From Comamonadaceae bacterium (GTDB lineage Bacteria > Pseudomonadota > Gammaproteobacteria > Burkholderiales > Burkholderiaceae_C): a stretch of DNA of 64,000 nucleotides. Position numbers and translations under genes: made by a program. Below the pieces are notes generated by a model. It saw only the letters and a list, made by a program, of their open reading frames with translations. It had not been told where the DNA came from and did no database searches. The stretch spans positions 62,001 to 126,000 of the forward strand of contig CANJPU010000006.1 of NCBI GenBank assembly GCA_947476285.1. The letters run 5' to 3'. Below are positions 47,184 through 57,195 of the stretch, in pieces (position 1 is the stretch's first letter; each line of letters begins with the position of its first letter).

Positions 47184-48080
47184 ATGGCGGCTTTGATTTG
47201 CGGTTCCCTTGCCTTTGACACCATCATGAGCTTCGAGGGGCGCTTTGCCGAGCAAATCCTGCCCGATCAGCTTCACATTTTGAATGTGTCTTTTCTGGTG
47301 CCGGCTTTGCGGCGCGATTTCGGCGGCTGTGCTGGCAACATCGCCTACAGCCTGAAATTGCTTGGCGGCGAGCCCTTGCCGATGGCGACGCTTGGCAACG
47401 ACGGCGGCGGCTACATCGACCGTCTGCGCAGCCTGGGAATCAGCACTGAGTATGTGCGTGAGGCCGGCGACACCTACACGGCACAGGCGATGATCATGAC
47501 CGACCGTGACAACAACCAGATCACCGCATTCCATCCGGGCGCGATGATGCAGGCACACATGACGCGCATTGAGCCGCACGCCGCCATCAAGCTGGGAATC
47601 ATCTCACCCGACGGGCGCGATGCCATGATCGAGCATGCCCAGCAGTTCAAGGCCTGCGGCATTCCTTTTGTGTTTGATCCCGGTCAGGGCCTGCCCATGT
47701 TCAATGGCGAAGAACTCGCCGCGTTTGTGCAGCAGGCCACCTGGGTGACCGTCAATGACTACGAGGGCAAGATGCTGACCGAGCGCACCGGCTGGAGCAG
47801 CGCCGAGATTTCAAGGCGGGTGCAGGGGCTTGTTGTGACGCTTGGCGCGCAAGGCTGCGAGGTCTGGACGGGTGGCGAGAAAACCATGGTGCCGCCAGTC
47901 AAAGCCAGTGAAGTCGTCGACCCCACCGGTTGCGGCGATGCATGGCGTGGTGCATTGCTGTACGGTCTGGAGCAGGGCTGGTCGCTGGCGCGCTGCGCGC
48001 AGTTGGGCAATCAAGTGGGTGCCATCAAAATCGCCAGCCGAGGGCCGCAGAATTATTCTCTTGGGTCACTGCCGCGGTAG
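47184..48080 (+). CDS. PfkB/ribokinase-family carbohydrate or nucleoside kinase
   Basis: 298 residues. ICGSLAFDTIMSFEG at the N-terminus, GGCAGNIAYSLKLLG for substrate binding, and the C-terminal signature DPTGCGDAWRGALLYGLEQG with the catalytic Asp and anion hole. The family phosphorylates sugars or nucleosides such as ribose or adenosine; the N-terminal block is closest to adenosine kinase-like members, but the substrate is not certain. It ends 24 bases from the convergent SDR gene. Confidence 0.88.
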   Translation: MAALICGSLAFDTIMSFEGRFAEQILPDQLHILNVSFLVPALRRDFGGCAGNIAYSLKLLGGEPLPMATLGNDGGGYIDRLRSLGISTEYVREAGDTYTAQAMIMTDRDNNQITAFHPGAMMQAHMTRIEPHAAIKLGIISPDGRDAMIEHAQQFKACGIPFVFDPGQGLPMFNGEELAAFVQQATWVTVNDYEGKMLTERTGWSSAEISRRVQGLVVTLGAQGCEVWTGGEKTMVPPVKASEVVDPTGCGDAWRGALLYGLEQGWSLARCAQLGNQVGAIKIASRGPQNYSLGSLPR

Positions 48081-48104
48081 CCGCGAGTTAAGACGGGGTG
48101 GTGC

Positions 48105-48872
48105 TTACCCGCGCGCCAGAGTGACACCGCCATCGACGACGATGATCTCGCCCATCACATAGTCGCCCGCGCGTGAGGCCAGATAGATCGCGGCGCCTGC
48201 CATATCTTCAGCGGTGCCTATGCGCCCGGCTGGAATGCGCCGGGCTAATTCGTCGCCATGGTCGCGGGCATCGCGGTTCATGTCAGACGCAAACGCGCCG
48301 GGTGCAATGCCGCTGACGACGATGTTGTCCTGCGCCAGCCGAATGGACAAGCGGCGGGTGAGGTGAATCAGCCCGGCTTTGCTGGCATGGTACGAATAGG
48401 TCTCCAGCGGATTGAGTGAGATGCCATCGACCGAGGCAATGTTGATCACCTTGGCCGGCCGAGCACCGGCGGCCTTGCGCAGTAACTCGTGCAGCGCCTG
48501 CGTCAGGAAGAAGGGTGACTTGAGGTTCAAGTCGAGCACCTTGTCCCAGCCCTTCTCCGTGAAGGAATCGAAAGGCTCGCCCCAGGCCGCACCAGCGTTG
48601 TTGACCAGAATGTCCAGCGACGGCTCCCGGGCTGCGTACGCCGCCGCCAGTCGCTGTGCGCCGGCTACGCTGGACACATCGGCCGGCAGCGCAAAGCAAG
48701 GCCCCAGCGCGGACAGTTGTTTTGCGGCTTCCTCGCAGGCATCGGCCTTGCGTGAAGAAATATAGACCTTGGCGCCCTGGGTCAGAAAGCCGGTTGCGAT
48801 CATGCGGCCGATGCCGCGCGAGCCGCCGGTTACCAGTGCGGTGCGACCAACTAGAGAGAAGAGATCGTTCAT
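48105..48872 (-). CDS. Short-chain dehydrogenase/reductase (SDR)
   Basis: 255 residues from the ATG at 48872. Classical SDR: the NAD(P) loop ALVTGGSRGIGRMIA, DILVNNAGAAWGEPF, catalytic Ser in VINIASVDGIS and YxxxK in YSYHASKAGLIHL. SRKAD after the second strand suggests NADP(H) preference. Similar proteins are annotated as 3-oxoacyl-ACP reductase-like or as RhlG. It lies 32 bases downstream of livM and is probably expressed with the liv genes, which suggests a role in acyl or keto-acid metabolism, though this is inference. Confidence 0.9.
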   Translation of the reverse strand: MNDLFSLVGRTALVTGGSRGIGRMIATGFLTQGAKVYISSRKADACEEAAKQLSALGPCFALPADVSSVAGAQRLAAAYAAREPSLDILVNNAGAAWGEPFDSFTEKGWDKVLDLNLKSPFFLTQALHELLRKAAGARPAKVINIASVDGISLNPLETYSYHASKAGLIHLTRRLSIRLAQDNIVVSGIAPGAFASDMNRDARDHGDELARRIPAGRIGTAEDMAGAAIYLASRAGDYVMGEIIVVDGGVTLARG

Positions 48873-48904
48873 CGCTGGTTGGGTAGAGTGCGCTTGCTCA
48901 GGCC

Positions 48905-49852
48905 TTAGGCACGGGCCCGCCGGCGATCCCGCCATGCCTGCAATTCGCCCACCACACCTTTGCGGAAGGCCAACACGCAAACCACAAAGCTCACGCCGAT
49001 GATCACGGTGACCCAGGCACCGACCTTGTCGGCGAGCAAGTCTTGCAGCGAGATCACGATGCCTGCTCCCAACACAGGGCCGAAGAAAGTGCCGACACCG
49101 CCCATCAGGCTCATCAAAATGACCTCGCCTGACATTGACCAGTGCACATCCGACAGCGTGGCAAAACCCATGATCAATGTCTTGAGCGCGCCAGCCAGGC
49201 CCGACAGCGCCGCTGAGAGTACAAACGCGAGCAACTTGTAGCGATCAACCTCGTAACCCAGCGAAACCGCGCGAGGCTCATTCTCGCGGATCATTTTGAG
49301 CACCTGTCCGAATGGTGATGTCACGATTCGTGCAATGCCCAGAAAGCAGGCTACGAAGATCGTCACGATCACGTAGTAAAGGGTGGTGTCCGATGCCAGC
49401 GAGAGCACGCCGAACAGATTGCCACGAGCGACGCCTTGCAGGCCGTCTTCGCCGCCAGTAAATGGCGCCTGCAGGCAGACGAAGTACACCATCTGCGCCA
49501 GCGCCAGTGTGATCATGGCGAAATAGATTCCCTGGCGCCGAATGGCGATGAGACCGAACAACAGTCCCAGCAGCGCAGCGCTCACCACGCCCGCAATCAT
49601 GCCCATCTCCGGTGTCCAGCCCAGACTCTTGATGACCCAACCCGCCGCATAAGCGGCAAAGCCGAAAAATGCGGCGTGACCGAAGGACAGCAAGCCAGTG
49701 AAGCCCAGCAGCAGATTGAAGGCGCAGGCGAACAAGGCGAAGCACAGCAGCTTCATCACGAACACCGGATACAGGCCGATCAATGGTGCAATCAGTGCCA
49801 ATATCAAGAGCGCGACGTATGTCAGGCGTGTGAGTTTGTTGTGCTTGTTCAT
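48905..49852 (-). CDS. livM: Branched-chain amino-acid ABC transporter permease LivM
   Basis: 315 residues with eight or nine membrane spans. LLGFTGLLSFGHAAFFGFAAYAAGW is the LivM hallmark, and the EAA-like coupling loop is RIVTSPFGQVLKMIRENEPRAVSLGY. It forms the membrane channel with LivH, 5 bases upstream. The transported compounds may be leucine, isoleucine and valine or other hydrophobic amino acids or amides; the family cannot be separated by sequence alone. Confidence 0.94.
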   Translation of the reverse strand: MNKHNKLTRLTYVALLILALIAPLIGLYPVFVMKLLCFALFACAFNLLLGFTGLLSFGHAAFFGFAAYAAGWVIKSLGWTPEMGMIAGVVSAALLGLLFGLIAIRRQGIYFAMITLALAQMVYFVCLQAPFTGGEDGLQGVARGNLFGVLSLASDTTLYYVIVTIFVACFLGIARIVTSPFGQVLKMIRENEPRAVSLGYEVDRYKLLAFVLSAALSGLAGALKTLIMGFATLSDVHWSMSGEVILMSLMGGVGTFFGPVLGAGIVISLQDLLADKVGAWVTVIIGVSFVVCVLAFRKGVVGELQAWRDRRRARA

Positions 49853-49857
49853 GATGT

Positions 49858-50742
49858 TCAGGCTTCCTTCCCGAACAGGCCGGCCGGACGAAGCACCAGC
49901 ACGATCACCATCACCACGAAGACCACCACACTGGATGCCTCTGGATAAAACACGCGCGTCAAACCTTCAATGACTCCCAAGCCCAGGCCAGTGATCACGG
50001 AGCCCAGAATGGAGCCCATGCCGCCGATCACCACCACGGCAAAAACCACGATGATCAGGTTTGAGCCCATCAGAGGCGTGACCTGAATGATGGGGGCGGC
50101 CAGCACGCCGGCCAATGCCGCCAGACCCGCGCCGGCGCCATAGGTGAGCATGACCATCATCGGAACGTTAACGCCGAAGGCCTGTACAAGTTTGGCGTTC
50201 TCGGTGCCGGCGCGTAGATATGCGCCCAGACGAGTGCGCTCGATCAGAAACCAGGTGCCAAGGCACACAGACAGCGAGACAAGCACCACCCAGGCCCGGT
50301 AGTTGGGCAGCACCATGAAGCCCAGATTGGTGGCGCCGGAGAGTAATTCGGGGACCGGATAGTTCTGACCCGACACGCCGTACTGATCCCGGAAGATGCC
50401 TTCGAAAATCAGCGAAAGTCCAAAAGTCAGCAGCAGTCCGTACAGCGGGTCCAGCCCGTACAGACGCTTGAGAAATAGGCGCTCTATCAGCACGCCGATG
50501 GCGCCGACGATCAGTGGGGCCAGGACCAGCGCCAGCCAGTAGTTCATACCCCACTTGTCCAGCATGATCCAGGCGGCGAAGGCGCCCAGCATGTACAAGG
50601 CGCCATGCGCGAAGTTCACAATGTCCAGCAGGCCGAAGATGACAGCCAAACCCAGGCTGAGCATGGCATAGAACGCGCCATTGACCAGCCCGAGCATGAG
50701 CTGGCCGAGAAAAGCCTGATGGGGAATGCCAAAGATTTCCAT
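49858..50742 (-). CDS. livH: Branched-chain amino-acid ABC transporter permease LivH
   Basis: 294 residues from the ATG at 50742; an upstream in-frame start is less likely. About eight spans. FGLLDIVNFAHGALYMLGAFAAW is characteristic, and the coupling loop is ERTRLGAYLRAGTENAKLVQAFG. Partner of LivM; the gene for the binding protein lies 50 bases upstream. Confidence 0.94.
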   Translation of the reverse strand: MEIFGIPHQAFLGQLMLGLVNGAFYAMLSLGLAVIFGLLDIVNFAHGALYMLGAFAAWIMLDKWGMNYWLALVLAPLIVGAIGVLIERLFLKRLYGLDPLYGLLLTFGLSLIFEGIFRDQYGVSGQNYPVPELLSGATNLGFMVLPNYRAWVVLVSLSVCLGTWFLIERTRLGAYLRAGTENAKLVQAFGVNVPMMVMLTYGAGAGLAALAGVLAAPIIQVTPLMGSNLIIVVFAVVVIGGMGSILGSVITGLGLGVIEGLTRVFYPEASSVVVFVVMVIVLVLRPAGLFGKEA

Positions 50743-50792
50743 GGGGTCCGTCTTGCAAGGTGCAGCCGGCACCGGGCCGGCTGCGATCTACC

Positions 50793-51992
50793 TTATTTTT
50801 TCAGCAGAGAACACTTGGACTCGGCGACGGTCGTGAAGGCCTGGTCGCCAGGTACCTTCTGCACCTGCTTGTAGTAATCCCATGGCGTGGTCGAATCTTT
50901 GGAGCCCTTGACCTGGAACAGATACATGTCGTGGATCATGCGGCCATCAGCGCGGATTTTGCCTTTGGAGTAGAAGTCGTTGACCGGCGTCTTCTTGAGT
51001 TCGGCCATGACCTTGTCGGCATCGGTCGTGCCGGTGGCCTTCACCGCTTTCAGGTAAGTGAGTGCGGCTGAATAGTCAGCGGCCTGAAGGCTGGAGGGCA
51101 TGCGCTTGTATTTCTCGAAGAAGCGCTTTGCGAAGTTGCGCGAATCGGCATCCTGGTTCCAGTACCAACTATCAGCCAACTGCAGACCTTCGGTGTTGCC
51201 AAGCCCCAGGCTGTGGACGTCGTTGATGAACACCAGCAGGCCCGCCACTTTCATGGTCTTGTTGATGCCGAATTCCTTGGCCGCCTTCATCGCATTGGTG
51301 AAGTCACCGCCCGCGTTGGCCAGGGCCAGGATTTGAGCCTTCGAGCCCTGTGCCTGCAGCAGGAACGAAGAGAAGTCTGATGCATTGAGCGGGTGGCGCA
51401 CCGTGCCGGCCACAGTACCGCCGTTGGCTTTGACCACGGTGGCTGCGTCGCCTTCAAGCGAATGGCCAAAAGCGTAGTCGGCGGTGAGGAAGTACCAGCT
51501 CTTGTTACCGGCCTTGACAAGGGCTGAGCCCGCCACCTTGGCCAGCGCCACCGTGTCGTAGGCATAGTGAACCGTGTAAGGCGTGCAGTCTTCGTTGGTC
51601 AGGCGGGCCGAACCCGCGCCGATGACGATAAAGGGTCGTTTCTTTTCCGAGGCGACTTTCGACATGGCCAGTGCCGTACCGGAGTTGGTTCCGCCCATGA
51701 GCATGCTCAGGCCGTCCTTGTCAATCCATTCACGCGCCTTGGAACTGGCCACGTCGGCCTTGTTTTGATGGTCAGCGGTGAGTACCTCGACGTTGCGTCC
51801 TAGTACCTTGCCGCCAACGTCCTGTATGGCCCATCTGATCATTTCGCCGCCGGCGGGCCCGTCGATGTCGGCATAGAGACTGGACATGTCGGTGATGAAG
51901 CCGATCTTGATCGGCGCTGTGCTGGCCTGAGCGAAAGCGGCGGCGGTACCGAATCCGAGGGCAATAGCAGCTACGAGGGTCTTGAGTTTCAA
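50793..51992 (-). CDS. Periplasmic branched-chain amino-acid-binding protein (LivK-type)
   Basis: 399 residues from a TTG with AGGAG 6 bases upstream. A Sec signal peptide (KLKTLVAAIALGFGTAAAFA) is followed by a type I periplasmic binding domain: IKIGFITDMSSLYADIDGPAGG, GGTNSGTALAMSKVA and YYFLTADYAFGHSLE-like blocks. It captures the ligand for the LivHMGF complex. The acidic hinge and ligand residues fit hydrophobic amino acids or small amides. The gene order (livF upstream, livH downstream) places it in the middle of the operon. Confidence 0.92.
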   Translation of the reverse strand: MKLKTLVAAIALGFGTAAAFAQASTAPIKIGFITDMSSLYADIDGPAGGEMIRWAIQDVGGKVLGRNVEVLTADHQNKADVASSKAREWIDKDGLSMLMGGTNSGTALAMSKVASEKKRPFIVIGAGSARLTNEDCTPYTVHYAYDTVALAKVAGSALVKAGNKSWYFLTADYAFGHSLEGDAATVVKANGGTVAGTVRHPLNASDFSSFLLQAQGSKAQILALANAGGDFTNAMKAAKEFGINKTMKVAGLLVFINDVHSLGLGNTEGLQLADSWYWNQDADSRNFAKRFFEKYKRMPSSLQAADYSAALTYLKAVKATGTTDADKVMAELKKTPVNDFYSKGKIRADGRMIHDMYLFQVKGSKDSTTPWDYYKQVQKVPGDQAFTTVAESKCSLLKK

Positions 51993-52048
51993 AATAGTCT
52001 CCTAGATAAGTGCGGTGGCATGAAAAAAAGCGGGTTGCAGTGGCCAGA

Positions 52049-52753
52049 CTACACCCCAAGATACTCCTGAAGCATTCCCATGTTTTGTTTGAGTTCGCCC
52101 TGCGCGAACTGCTTGACGATGCGTCCGTGCTCCATGACATAGAAGCGATCGGCCAGCGGGGCGGCGAAGCGGAAATTCTGTTCGACCAGCACGATCGTGT
52201 AGCCCCTGGCCTTGAGCGTGCGGATCGTCTCTGCAAGCTTTTGAATGATCACGGGCGCGAGCCCTTCGGAAATCTCATCGAGCAGCAGCAGGCGCGCGCC
52301 TGTGCGCAGAATGCGGGCCACAGCGAGCATCTGCTGTTCGCCACCGGAAAGCCGGGTGCCTGGGCTGTCCGCGCGCTCCTTCAGGTTGGGAAACATCTCG
52401 TAGATCTCGGCCAGGCTCATTCCGCCCGGCGCCACCACTGGTGGCAAGAGCAGGTTTTCTTCGGCCGACAGGCTGGCGAAGATGCCACGTTCTTCCGGGC
52501 AGTAGCCCACCCCAAGCCGCGCCACCTTGTGCGGCGGCATGCGCACGGCCTCTTGCCCCCGGATGCGGATCGAGCCCTTGCGCGCGCCGGTCAGCCCCAC
52601 GATGGCCCGCATGGTGGTGGTGCGGCCCGCACCGTTGCGGCCCAGCAGGCAGACCACTTCGCCTTCGTCAACAGCCAGATCGACACCATGCAGGATGTGT
52701 GACTCACCGTACCAGGCGTGAAGCCCTTCCAGGCGCAAGAACTCCTTGGACAT
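52049..52753 (-). CDS. livF: Branched-chain amino-acid ABC transporter ATPase LivF
   Basis: 234 residues. ABC ATPase with the signature LSGGEQQMLAVARIL, Walker B LLLLDEISEGLAP and the H-loop Q/His region intact. The Walker A reads LLGRNGAGRTTTM: the usual Lys is Arg (codon CGC on the minus strand). This variant may be compensated by LivG, whose Walker A is normal. Start and stop overlap livG by one base. Confidence 0.93.
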   Translation of the reverse strand: MSKEFLRLEGLHAWYGESHILHGVDLAVDEGEVVCLLGRNGAGRTTTMRAIVGLTGARKGSIRIRGQEAVRMPPHKVARLGVGYCPEERGIFASLSAEENLLLPPVVAPGGMSLAEIYEMFPNLKERADSPGTRLSGGEQQMLAVARILRTGARLLLLDEISEGLAPVIIQKLAETIRTLKARGYTIVLVEQNFRFAAPLADRFYVMEHGRIVKQFAQGELKQNMGMLQEYLGV

Positions 52754-53526
52754 CAGTGAGCACCCTCCAGCGCGGTGTCGGCGGTGCCCATGTAGGCCTC
52801 GATGACGAGCGGGTCCGCTGACACCTGGGCATAGGGACCATCAGCGATGATGGCGCCGCGCTGCAGCACCGTGATGCGGTCGGCAATCGAAGACACCACG
52901 TTCATGTTGTGCTCTACCATCAGGATGGTGCGCCCGACCGATACCTTCTTGATCAATTGGGTGACGCGGTGCACGTCTTCATGGCCCATCCCTTGGGTGG
53001 GTTCGTCCAGCAGCATCAGATCGGGCTCCAGGGCCAGAGTGGTGGCCAGCTCCAGTGCCCGTTTGCGGCCGTAGGGCAGGTTCACTGTCTCCTCATCGGC
53101 AAACTCTTTCAAGTCGACAGATTCCAGCAGCTCCAGGGCTCTTTGGTGCAGCTGGAAGAGCGAGCGCTCGGGCTTCCAGAAATGAAATGAAGTGTTGAGC
53201 CCGCGCTGCAGCGCAGCCCTGACGTTTTCCAGCACCGTCATGTGCGGAAACACAGCGGAGATCTGGAAGGAGCGAACGATTCCGCGGCGTGCGGTCTGCG
53301 CTGGCCTTTCGTGCGTGATGTCGGTTCCGCGGTAGATGATGGTTCCGCGGGTGGGCTGAAGGAATTTCGTCAGCAGATTGAAAAATGTGGTCTTGCCCGC
53401 GCCATTGGGGCCAATGAGGGCGTGGATGTGTCCTTCGTGGACCTTCAAGTCCACGCTATTGACCGCCACGAAGCCCTTGAACTCCTTGGTCAAGCCCTTC
53501 GTTTCAAGAATGCACTGCGTTGACAA
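52753..53526 (-). CDS. livG: Branched-chain amino-acid ABC transporter ATPase LivG
   Basis: 257 residues from the TTG at 53526, chosen because AGGAG lies 6 bases upstream; an ATG at 53559, 11 codons earlier, lacks a ribosome site. Walker A is LIGPNGAGKTTFFNLLT, and Walker B is LMLLDEPTQGMG. The usual LSGG signature region reads VNLPYGRKRALELATTL. It powers LivHM with LivF. First gene of the leftward liv operon, 241 bases downstream of icmF. Confidence 0.93.
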   Translation of the reverse strand: MSTQCILETKGLTKEFKGFVAVNSVDLKVHEGHIHALIGPNGAGKTTFFNLLTKFLQPTRGTIIYRGTDITHERPAQTARRGIVRSFQISAVFPHMTVLENVRAALQRGLNTSFHFWKPERSLFQLHQRALELLESVDLKEFADEETVNLPYGRKRALELATTLALEPDLMLLDEPTQGMGHEDVHRVTQLIKKVSVGRTILMVEHNMNVVSSIADRITVLQRGAIIADGPYAQVSADPLVIEAYMGTADTALEGAH

Positions 53527-53767
53527 ATCACGCTCCTGGGAGCACGCCGGGTCATGCATCCGGCGTGAACGGCGAATGCTAGCTAGACATGCTGCACTGC
53601 GGCAGTGGGTAAGACCCTTAGTAGGCCAAAATTCGCGAAATCCCCATGGGTGGAGTTTTCGCACTTTCTCCGGCGGACCATTGGAGGGTAACCCCGCCGT
53701 CGCCCGACGCTAAGGAGTAAGGCTTTCAGCAGACTGACAGATGCGTGCGTTCAGCCCGCACGCTGTC

Positions 53768-56700
53768 TCACATGTTACGCCGGTACTGCCCGCCCACTTC
53801 AAATAAGGCGTTGGTGATCTGGCCGAGTGAGCAGACCCGCACCGCGTCCATCAGCACTTCAAAGACATTCTTGTCGGCGATCACTGCCTCGCGCAGTCGA
53901 TCGAGTACCGCAGGAGCCGCCTTGGCATGGCGGGCGTGGAAGTCTTGCAGGCGCTGGAGCTGGCCACGCTTCTCATCATCTGTGGAGCGCGCCAGTTCGA
54001 GCTTGTCCAGCACGGCATCGCCATGCGGGTTGCGGAAGGTGTTGACGCCCACGATGGGCAGCTCGCCCGTGTGCTTTTGCATCTCATAGTGCATGCTCTC
54101 GTCCTGAATCCGACCGCGCTGGTAGCCGGTTTCCATAGCGCCCAGTACCCCGCCGCGTTCGGCGATGCGCTCGAATTCGGCCAACACGGCTTCTTCCAAA
54201 AGCTCGGTGAGCTCTTCGATGATGAAGGCGCCCTGGCTGGGGTTCTCGTTCTTGGCCAGGCCCCACTCGCGGTTGATGATCAGCTGGATGGCCATGGCGC
54301 GGCGCACCGAGTCTTCGGTGGGCGTGGTGATGGCTTCGTCAAACGCGTTGGTGTGCAGTGAGTTGCAGTTGTCGTAGATGGCAATCAGCGCCTGCAGGGT
54401 GGTGCGGATGTCGTTGAACTGTATTTCCTGCGCGTGCAGACTGCGCCCGGAGGTCTGAATGTGGTACTTGAGCTTCTGGCTGCGTTCGTTGGCGCCGTAT
54501 TTTTCTTTCATTGCCACCGCCCAGATGCGGCGCGCCACCCGGCCCATCACCGTGTACTCTGGGTCCATTCCGTTGGAGAAGAAGAAGGACAGGTTGGGCG
54601 CGAAATCGTCGATGTGCATGCCCCGGGCGAGGTAGGCTTCCACGAAAGTAAAGCCATTGGAAAGCGTGAAGGCAAGCTGGCTGATCGGGTTGGCGCCGGC
54701 TTCGGCAATGTGGTAGCCGGAGATCGACACCGAGTAGAAATTGCGCACGTTGTGGTGCACGAAATACTCGGCAATATCGCCCATGACCTTCAGGCTGAAT
54801 TCGGTGGAGAAGATGCAGGTGTTCTGGCCCTGGTCTTCTTTCAGGATGTCGGCCTGCACCGTGCCGCGCACATTGGCCAGCACCCATTCGCGGATCTTGG
54901 CGATCTCGGTGTCGGTAGGCTCGCGGCCGTTGTCTTGCTTGAACTTTTCCAGGTTCTGGTCAATGGCGGTGTTCATGAACATCGCCAGGATGCTGGGCGC
55001 CGGGCCGTTGATGGTCATCGATACGCTGGTGCTTGGGCTGCATAGATCGAAGCCCGAGTACAGCACCTTCATGTCGTCCAGCGTGGCGATGGATACGCCC
55101 GAGTTGCCGACCTTGCCATAGATGTCGGGGCGCAGGTCCGGGTCATTGCCATACAGGGTGACTGAATCGAATGCGGTGGACAGGCGCTTGGCCGGCATGC
55201 CCTCGGACAAAAGCTTGAAGCGTCGGTTGGTACGAAACGGGTCGCCTTCGCCGGCGAACATGCGGGTGGGGTCTTCGTTCTCGCGCTTGAAGGCGAAGGT
55301 GCCGGCCGTGTAAGGGTAGCTGCCGGGTACGTTGTCCAGCATCAGCCACTGCAAAATTTCGCCGTGGTCCTCGTACTTGGGCAGGCAGACCTTGCGGATG
55401 GTGGTGCCTGAAAGCGATTTTGTGGTGAGCGCGGTGCGGATTTCCTTGTCGCGAATCTTCACCACGTATTCGTCGGCGGCATAGGCAGCCTGCATCTGCG
55501 GCCATTGCACCAACAGCTTGTGCGCAGCAGGGTCTTGCACCTCTTCACGCTGCACGGCCAGATCATCGGCGGCCTCGCTGGCTCGGGCCTTGTCTGGCTT
55601 GTGCTCGCGCAGCATGACCGCTGCCGCCCGAAGCTGCTGGATTTCGCGCGCCAGTTTGGATTGTTCGCGGGCCTTCTTCTTGTAGCCCCGAACCGTGTCG
55701 CTGATTTCGGCGAGGTAGCGCGTGCGGGCTGCAGGCACTACCGGCGTCTGGTTGGTGCTGTGGCGCGCGTGCACAAGCGGCAGGGTGCCCGTGCCAATGT
55801 GCAAGCCAAGCTGGGCAAGGCGCGGTTTGAGGGCCTGATACAGAGCGGTCACACCGTCGTCATTGAAGCGCGCGGCCATGGTGCCGAAGACCGGCATGTC
55901 CTCGGGCCTCTTGTCCCAGGCTTCCTTGTTGCGCTGAACTTGCTTGCTCACGTCGCGCAGCGCATCGAGCGCACCCTTGCGGTCGAACTTGTTGATGGCC
56001 ACGAACTCGGCGAAGTCCAGCATGTCGATTTTTTCGAGTTGACTGGCCGCGCCGAACTCGGGCGTCATCACATACATGGGCACGTCCACCAGTGGAACGA
56101 TGGCGGCATCGCCCTGGCCGATGCCCGATGTCTCGACCACGATCAGATCAAAGCCGGCCGCCTTGCAGGCCAGAACCACATCGGGCAGCGCGGCGGAGAT
56201 CTCGCTGCCAAAATCACGGGTGGCCAGGCTGCGCATGAAGACGCGCGGGCCGCTGCTCCAGGGGCCGATCGCGTTCATGCGAATGCGGTCGCCCAGCAGC
56301 GCGCCGCCGCTCTTGCGGCGTGAGGGGTCGATGGAAATCACCGCGATGCGCAGTTTGTCTGCCTGATCAAGCCGCAGTCTGCGAATCAGCTCGTCGGTGA
56401 GGGATGACTTGCCGGCCCCGCCGGTGCCAGTGATGCCCAGCACGGGGATGGTCTTGGTCGAGGCAATGGAACTGATCGTCGCCATCAGGCCTGCGTCGGC
56501 CTTGCCGTTTTCCAGTGCGGTGATGAGCTGCGCCAAAGCGCGCCAGTTCATCTCGCCGTGGCCTTCAATGGCTTTGGCGTCTTTGGGGGCGTAGCCAGTG
56601 ATGTCTTTGTCGCAGCGCATGACCATCTCACCGATCATTCCGGCCAGGCCCATGCGCTGACCGTCCTCGGGGCTGTAGATGCGCGAGACGCCGTAGGCCT

Positions 56701-57061
56701 GCAGTTCGCGGATCTCGGGGGGTACGATCACGCCACCGCCGCCGCCAAACACCTGGATGTGCGAGCCGCCGCGACTCTTGAGCAGGTCCACCATGTACTT
56801 GAAGTACTCGACATGCCCGCCCTGGTAGGAGCTGATCGCGATGCCCTGAACGTCTTCCTGCAAAGCGGCGGTGACCACGTCGTCCACGCTGCGGTTGTGC
56901 CCAAGGTGGACGACCTCCGTGCCCATGCCTTGAAGGATGCGACGCATGATGTTGATGGCCGCGTCGTGCCCGTCAAACAGGCTGGCTGCGGTGACGAACC
57001 GCACCTTGTGGGTGGGGCGGTAATTGGCAAGCGCCGTGTATTCGGCGGATAGGTCGGTCAT
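53768..57061 (-). CDS. icmF: Fused isobutyryl-CoA mutase IcmF (B12-binding, G-protein chaperone and mutase)
   Basis: 1097 residues, the size of IcmF. Residues about 20-150 are the B12-binding domain ([15 protein letters not shown], with the adenosylcobalamin His in DGHD). Residues about 200-420 are the MeaI-type G domain: the P-loop [34 protein letters not shown] and INKFDRKG. The rest is the mutase TIM barrel, with [10 protein letters not shown] and [12 protein letters not shown]. IcmF interconverts isobutyryl-CoA and n-butyryl-CoA, linking valine breakdown to fatty acid metabolism. The start has GGGAG 7 bases upstream. A perfect palindrome lies 64 bases before it. Confidence 0.93.
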   Translation of the reverse strand: MTDLSAEYTALANYRPTHKVRFVTAASLFDGHDAAINIMRRILQGMGTEVVHLGHNRSVDDVVTAALQEDVQGIAISSYQGGHVEYFKYMVDLLKSRGGSHIQVFGGGGGVIVPPEIRELQAYGVSRIYSPEDGQRMGLAGMIGEMVMRCDKDITGYAPKDAKAIEGHGEMNWRALAQLITALENGKADAGLMATISSIASTKTIPVLGITGTGGAGKSSLTDELIRRLRLDQADKLRIAVISIDPSRRKSGGALLGDRIRMNAIGPWSSGPRVFMRSLATRDFGSEISAALPDVVLACKAAGFDLIVVETSGIGQGDAAIVPLVDVPMYVMTPEFGAASQLEKIDMLDFAEFVAINKFDRKGALDALRDVSKQVQRNKEAWDKRPEDMPVFGTMAARFNDDGVTALYQALKPRLAQLGLHIGTGTLPLVHARHSTNQTPVVPAARTRYLAEISDTVRGYKKKAREQSKLAREIQQLRAAAVMLREHKPDKARASEAADDLAVQREEVQDPAAHKLLVQWPQMQAAYAADEYVVKIRDKEIRTALTTKSLSGTTIRKVCLPKYEDHGEILQWLMLDNVPGSYPYTAGTFAFKRENEDPTRMFAGEGDPFRTNRRFKLLSEGMPAKRLSTAFDSVTLYGNDPDLRPDIYGKVGNSGVSIATLDDMKVLYSGFDLCSPSTSVSMTINGPAPSILAMFMNTAIDQNLEKFKQDNGREPTDTEIAKIREWVLANVRGTVQADILKEDQGQNTCIFSTEFSLKVMGDIAEYFVHHNVRNFYSVSISGYHIAEAGANPISQLAFTLSNGFTFVEAYLARGMHIDDFAPNLSFFFSNGMDPEYTVMGRVARRIWAVAMKEKYGANERSQKLKYHIQTSGRSLHAQEIQFNDIRTTLQALIAIYDNCNSLHTNAFDEAITTPTEDSVRRAMAIQLIINREWGLAKNENPSQGAFIIEELTELLEEAVLAEFERIAERGGVLGAMETGYQRGRIQDESMHYEMQKHTGELPIVGVNTFRNPHGDAVLDKLELARSTDDEKRGQLQRLQDFHARHAKAAPAVLDRLREAVIADKNVFEVLMDAVRVCSLGQITNALFEVGGQYRRNM

Positions 57062-57117
57062 GGGTAGGCTCCCGCCGGCAGCGTCAAGCGGCTGGCGAAT
57101 GATTTGGGCAGCCCTGT

Positions 57118-57146
57118 ACCTTACTTGACGTTTACGTAAACGTCAA
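57118..57146 (-). promoter_or_regulatory. Candidate icmF promoter overlapping the palindrome
   Basis: On the minus strand TTGACG (57146-57141) can serve as -35 and TAAGGT (57123-57118) as a weak -10 with a 17-base spacer. The palindrome fills the -35 and the spacer. Confidence 0.3.
57125..57146. promoter_or_regulatory. Perfect 22-base palindrome upstream of icmF, candidate operator
   Basis: TTGACGTTTAC followed by its exact reverse complement (57125-57146). The GACGT/ACGTC core resembles sites described for MerR-family LiuR regulators of branched-chain amino-acid catabolism; this is from memory and needs testing. It lies in the promoter region of icmF. Confidence 0.65.
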
Positions 57147-57195
57147 TACGAAGCCTCTCGGTCGGCGGGTGAGGCCGACAAGGCTGCCCCCGGAC

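Noticed and set aside
53743-53763. Hairpin GCGTGC/GCACGC as the icmF terminator
   Set aside because: Lies over the gene end and has no T-tract on the minus strand, so not a convincing intrinsic terminator.
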